Of a stretch of DNA of 23,710 bases, positions 20,501 to 23,710 are shown piece after piece. The DNA comes from Basidiobolus heterosporus B8920 (lineage: Eukaryota > Basidiobolomycota > Basidiobolomycetes > Basidiobolales > Basidiobolaceae). The DNA lies in contig JNET01030580.1 in NCBI GenBank assembly GCA_000697455.1, forward strand, positions 1 to 23,710, read 5' to 3'. A program made the translations under genes and the position numbers. The notes under the pieces are model-generated. The model did no database searches. It was not told the origin of the DNA and saw only the letters and a program-made list of their open reading frames with translations. The number at the start of each line of letters is the position of its first letter. Within the stretch, counting starts at the first letter, position 1.

Positions 20501-23158
20501 AAGCCACTGCAACGAGCTATTGATTCGAAAAAATTACGAGTTGGTTACAAATTGTTTACAGTTGGTGCACGAGTAAGCTTGGAAAATATAATTCTCGTTA
20601 TATCCGAAATCTAATACATTACTTGGGTTAGTTGGTTGGATCCACCGAAGCCACTCCAGCATTGGAAGTCAGTGAAGCAACTTCTCTCAAAATCACTGCC
20701 AATAGTTGTAGAATAGCCTCATGGGATGCTAAACTTGGGTACAGTAAACAGTCTGTGAAGGTTTCTCTTGGTGCTGTATCCTCTGAAGGGGGCTTAATCC
20801 CCTGCGTCGATGTGATTGTGATGCGCAAGTATCCAATGTGCTATATGGAAATTCAGTCAGATGGATCAAAGGTTTTTCGAAATGCGAAGGACGAAGAAGC
20901 GAAAGAAAGAGAAACTCAAGTATGATCACAAAGACAAAAGTCGGTGAATATTTGACTAATTTTTCAATTCAGGATAAAATGGCTGCTGAAGCACGCCTGC
21001 TGTTTGATAAGTACGCCCCGAATAAAAGCGCCGCTACGCCAAAGTCCTTGGGAAAGAAGAAAAGTAAGGCTTTTGGATTTATAGGCAAGAACATGTTATT
21101 AACTTTGGTGTATAGATATCAATAATATAGAGAGTGGCCAGGAGCTATATGGTGAAATGTTAAACCAGGTGGATCCAACAGGGTTCCTTGAAAATCTGAC
21201 ATCTACTCAGAGAACCCGGTTGGAACAATACATGCTTCAAGATAAAGAACGCCAGCAAAGTGAGATAATGCAAGAAATAAACGAGCGTTTGGAGGTATGT
21301 TCACCAATCTGTATCTGATGATCTCATATTTGTTTCTGATGGTTCGAGTCAGAGTTCGAAACAGAAACGAAACGTTGTTCCTTTCTTCAAAATACGTGTC
21401 TGTGACTATCCAACATTCACTCACCCCAGCGAAGCTTCTATAACTATCTGGAGACCAGACCCAAGTACTTATGACATGCTTCTTGAAGGACACCGGTATA
21501 AAGTAAGTCGGGCTAGCAATGTAGGTTTGCGTGCGCATCTAATATAATGAACGACTAGGTTTATTCACTCTCAGCATCCAACAAAACGATATCATCCTTT
21601 TCTCTTCAAAAACAAATCCACCTAACAGCTACACGTACTACCAGCTGGAAAGAAATGACAATCTCCCCGGAAGACAAATCAAGATCACTATTCTTTCCTA
21701 GAGAGGCAACAGGATGTGATGAGCTCGATAAGCTGAACAGAGGCCAAGAAGTGGATATAGCATTGATGGTGCTTTCTGTTAACTGTTTTTCAAACACTAC
21801 AAGTGGTCGACCTCAAGACATTTCTATATTTGCATCCGATTGCTCGCAAAAAATTATCCAGATCAATACAAACGGCAAAGCAGGGCATCTGAAGGTATCT
21901 TTATCTTTCTACGATTCACGTTTGATCATATGGATTTTGACAGGTTATAGGCCAACGAAATTGTAGGATTTGTAAATTTATTGTATATAAGAAAGGATCC
22001 GGTACGCAACATCCATGTACTCTCAGTTACTCAAGATACTGAGATTAAACCGTCTACTCGCATTCCTCATTTAAGACATATTGGATTGTCTATAGAAGAT
22101 TGGATAAGAAAGTATGTGACAGACTATTGTGCATTTATGTGTACCAATACTAATACTTGATGGTGATTTATTAGAAATCCCGAGCATGTGAAAAATCTGA
22201 TCGCCTCTACGGAAGATATTCCCGAGCATGGAAACGTAGCACATACCGATTTATTAACGCAGTCACCCGCCCCTTACGCTCTGACACCTTTAACTATGAC
22301 GGCTAAACTTCCTAATGTCAATGCCGTTCATTCGTCAATCAGTCCAGCACACAACACATCCTCTACGCCTGTCTTCAAACGAATTCCAGGAGTTCCCCGT
22401 GAGCAATCCTCGCATAGATCTGTTACGGGGTCTATTGTTGATATTACCATTGTAAGCGAGGCACCAAGTCAGTCGGCTGATATTGTCCTGTGTGTTGATG
22501 ATGGTGTTCAGATATGGGCAGTAAAAAGCAACCGACAAACTTTCAAAACTATCGAAAGGCTGGTTGATCCGTGCGTGCCAATGGATATTGATTTCGAGGC
22601 GTTTATCATCGATCTATCTTTACATCCTTCCCACTTACAAACCTTTATAGAGCAATTTATCCGATTCAAGCAAGAAAAGGTCTACCCCACGTTGATCCTA
22701 AATGGAGCGATCACAATTCCAAAAATCAGTACCATTCTGACTACCGCAAACCTAGTGGATCCACAATCACTCTACGAGCAATACCAGTGCTGGTTGAAAG
22801 ATCAGGACGTCCCGTATGAAAACACAGCCTCATTGACGGATGATGTGGACTACACGCACTTTTTTACGATACTCATAGACGTAACTGAGCTCGACTCCAA
22901 TCCGAGCATCCTTACTCTACCTCTCCTGCGGCAAGAATGGGATCATTTTGTCAATTTACTCATCATGTGTATCAGACAAATCACACTTCAGGTACCCAAT
23001 TACACACGTAAAACAACGGTATATCTGTGATTAACTTGAATTGTTAATTCTAGTGCAATATCAGATCCTCCGAGGACGGTTGGAGGCTGGAAACCATAGA
23101 GTCCATCGATCCCAAGCAACGAACGATAAATCTGTTGAAACAACTAGATCATATCTAG
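14570..23158 (+). CDS. BRCA2: BRCA2 orthologue with a multi-copy BRC array
   Basis: Twenty exons join in one frame to about 2465 aa: 14570-14779, 14876-16004, 16074-16094, 16156-16295, 16364-16403, 16473-16514, 16566-19211, 19280-19651, 19709-19790, 19848-20132, 20198-20352, 20424-20572, 20632-20919, 20973-21063, 21116-21294, 21353-21502, 21559-21894, 21951-22111, 22175-22991, 23054-23158. The order of parts is an acidic start (EDDDDDDGWW), a Ser/Thr-rich region with W-containing TP motifs (SWSPLDTP), BRC repeats (599-1310), then the helical domain (NHYRWIIWKI), OB1 (LELTDGWYSLR), OB2 with tower, OB3, and an unrecognised C-terminal extension. Human equivalents include NHYRWIIWKLAA and IELTDGWYAVKA. 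BRCA2 loads RAD51 onto RPA-coated single-stranded DNA with DSS1 as partner. Identity is firm; the four small exons 16074-16514 are the least certain. Confidence 0.95.
16778..17302 (+). other. Two upstream BRC-type repeats of BRCA2
   Basis: Outside the tandem array, GFRTGSGRVLPLP (F599, codon at 16778) is a degenerate BRC core lacking the second LFxx motif, and GGFSTGKGKKLQPP (F745, codon at 17216) with AIGLFETV is a full one. Both lie in the long exon 16566-19211. Their spacing (438 bp) differs from the 141-bp array, so they are older and more diverged copies. A third fragment, GGFTSGFRPGLRPS at 17651, has the opening residues only. Confidence 0.75.
17927..18955 (+). repeat. Tandem BRC repeat array (8 units) inside BRCA2
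   Basis: Eight BRC units with core Phe codons at 17930, 18035, 18176, 18317, 18458, 18599, 18740 and 18875. Spacings are 105, 141, 141, 141, 141, 141 and 135 bp. The typical unit is GFSTGAGKKLATPTKSSLEQ followed by AYKLFNDAN and a 20-residue acidic linker. BRC repeats bind RAD51 by FxxA and LFDE motifs; here these read FSTG and LFND. Units at 18176 and 18458 resemble each other (KSS, NDV), as do those at 18317 and 18599 (KAS, NDA). The array lies within a single exon. Confidence 0.97.
19848..22111 (+). other. BRCA2 DNA-binding domain (helical, OB1, OB2 with tower, OB3)
   Basis: Exons 10-18 of BRCA2 (residues about 1561-2159). The helical domain contains WGFEDAHKELV and NHYRWIIWKI, then SPEKIMNQLRYRYEKEI. 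OB1 begins near KYVLELTDGWYSLR and passes GYKLFTVGARLVGS and CVDVIVMRKYP. The tower follows as FRNAKDEEAKERE, then ELYGEMLNQVDP and EIMQEINERLE. OB2 resumes with ASITIWRPDPSTY and HRYKVYSLSASN. OB3 has VDIALMVLSVN and ANEIVGFVNLLY. All parts known in the human domain are present, in the same order. Confidence 0.93.
22175..23158 (+). other. Unrecognised C-terminal extension of BRCA2
   Basis: About 280 residues (2180-2465) follow OB3 in the last two exons. A low-complexity linker (2180-2240) carries TPVFKRIPGVPRE. From about 2246 the sequence looks folded: alternating hydrophobic strands (VDITIV, ADIVLCVDDG, EAFIIDLSL, PTLILNGAI, HFFTILIDV) and helices (SHLQTFIEQFIRFKQEK, EWDHFVNLLIMCIRQI), an alpha/beta pattern. 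It does not match the human BRCA2 C-terminus, which is disordered. The frame is continuous across the splice at 22111/22175, so a separate gene is less likely. Confidence 0.75.
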
Positions 23159-23710
23159 GATTTATATATACGTGATTGATAATTTGGTGGTCCATAGCAC
23201 TTTTACAATGATTGCCTTCTTGAACTAGCCTATCAGCAATGGGCAAGGCGATACTCAGGCGATACTCAATGAAAGGCAGTGTCAGCATTGGAACGATCAG
23301 CCCACACCTACATAACGAAATAAACTGCGATAGAATCATTTGGTCAGATAATCAACAAACAATCAAGGTAGATCAGTGAGATAAATGAGTATATATCCAT
23401 GGATATTCATCCGATAATTAACCTAAAGAAAGGTTTCCTATGAAGTAGAATCTGGTCAAATTAAGAAAGATTGGCCCATCTGTGCCCTAATTCGAATCCA
23501 TTTAATTCTCGATTACGGTTACGGTTACGGTTGCATTCGAAATCTGTCAGTTACAGGGGACACAAACTTTAAGTACTGGAAAAGGGAATCTATTACTTCC
23601 TAAGCAAATGACTGTGGGAAATCAGTGCATTGGAAGAAATCGGTAGAATAGATGTTGCACTGCTTGATAAGCACAACTTGATAAATTAGTTCGAATAAGC
23701 ACACTTCGAT
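23159..23710. other. Right-end region after BRCA2, no gene seen
   Basis: 552 bp to the window edge. AT-rich DNA holding the BRCA2 3' untranslated region. A 92-codon minus-strand frame overlaps the BRCA2 last exon and shows no family features. It contains a short TTACGG repeat (listed separately). Confidence 0.55.
23513..23532 (+). repeat. TTACGG hexamer repeat, three copies
   Basis: Three perfect TTACGG units plus TT. It differs from the common fungal telomere repeat TTAGGG by one base and is short, so it is best seen as a microsatellite. Confidence 0.9.

Noticed and set aside
23513-23532. TTACGG repeat as a telomere or internal telomeric tract
   Set aside because: Only three units and a sequence different from TTAGGG. 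Too short to support that reading.
1-23710. Mobile elements, tRNA, rRNA or CRISPR in the window
   Set aside because: I looked for reverse transcriptase or transposase motifs, long terminal repeats, tRNA-like folds and regular spacer arrays and saw none. The only regular repeats of note are the BRC units and the short repeats listed.

Overview
This window looks like nuclear DNA from a fungus, probably an early-diverging (non-Dikarya) one. Three things point that way. Genes are compact and rich in short introns (mostly 51-106 nt, GT...AG, about 60 nt typical). The window carries mitochondrial ATP synthase subunit k (Atp19-like) and a short fungal-type ribosomal protein eL29. It also encodes a full BRCA2, RAD51C, a Tctex-1 dynein light chain and a lunapark protein, a set that yeasts such as S. 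cerevisiae have only in part. The genus cannot be named from the sequence alone.

Layout, left to right: the last exon of an unidentified gene (+, 2-82); an STK16/Env7-type NAK-family kinase (+, 717-2241, 9 exons); a TCP11/SOK1-family protein (-, 4869-2558, 3 exons), convergent with the kinase; a non-coding stretch with locally raised GC; a GPS2-like coiled-coil protein with an RG-rich tail (+, 5688-6993); a Tctex-1 dynein light chain in five small exons (-, 8174-7432); ribosomal protein eL29 (-, 8753-8568); the RAD51 paralogue RAD51C (-, 10858-9213, 9 exons); a divergent 396-bp promoter region; lunapark (+, 11255-12916, 9 exons); ATP synthase subunit k (+, 13588-13950); and a 20-exon BRCA2 orthologue (+, 14570-23158, about 2465 aa) that fills the right third.

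The outstanding content is the BRCA2 gene. Spliced by hand, it stays in one frame and gives an N-terminal region, at least nine clear BRC repeats plus one or two degenerate ones, the helical/OB1/OB2-tower/OB3 DNA-binding domain, and about 280 residues after OB3 that I do not recognise. Six successive 141/135-bp intervals separate seven BRC units, and the units alternate in an A-B-A-B pattern, which indicates recent duplication of a two-unit block. Every BRC core reads FxTG where the animal consensus is FxTA. RAD51C starts 3.7 kb upstream on the other strand, so two recombination mediators acting in the same pathway lie close together. The other genes (dynein chain, ribosomal protein, ER shaping, ATP synthase, kinase) look like unrelated housekeeping neighbours. 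No transposon, virus-like element, tRNA or rRNA was found.
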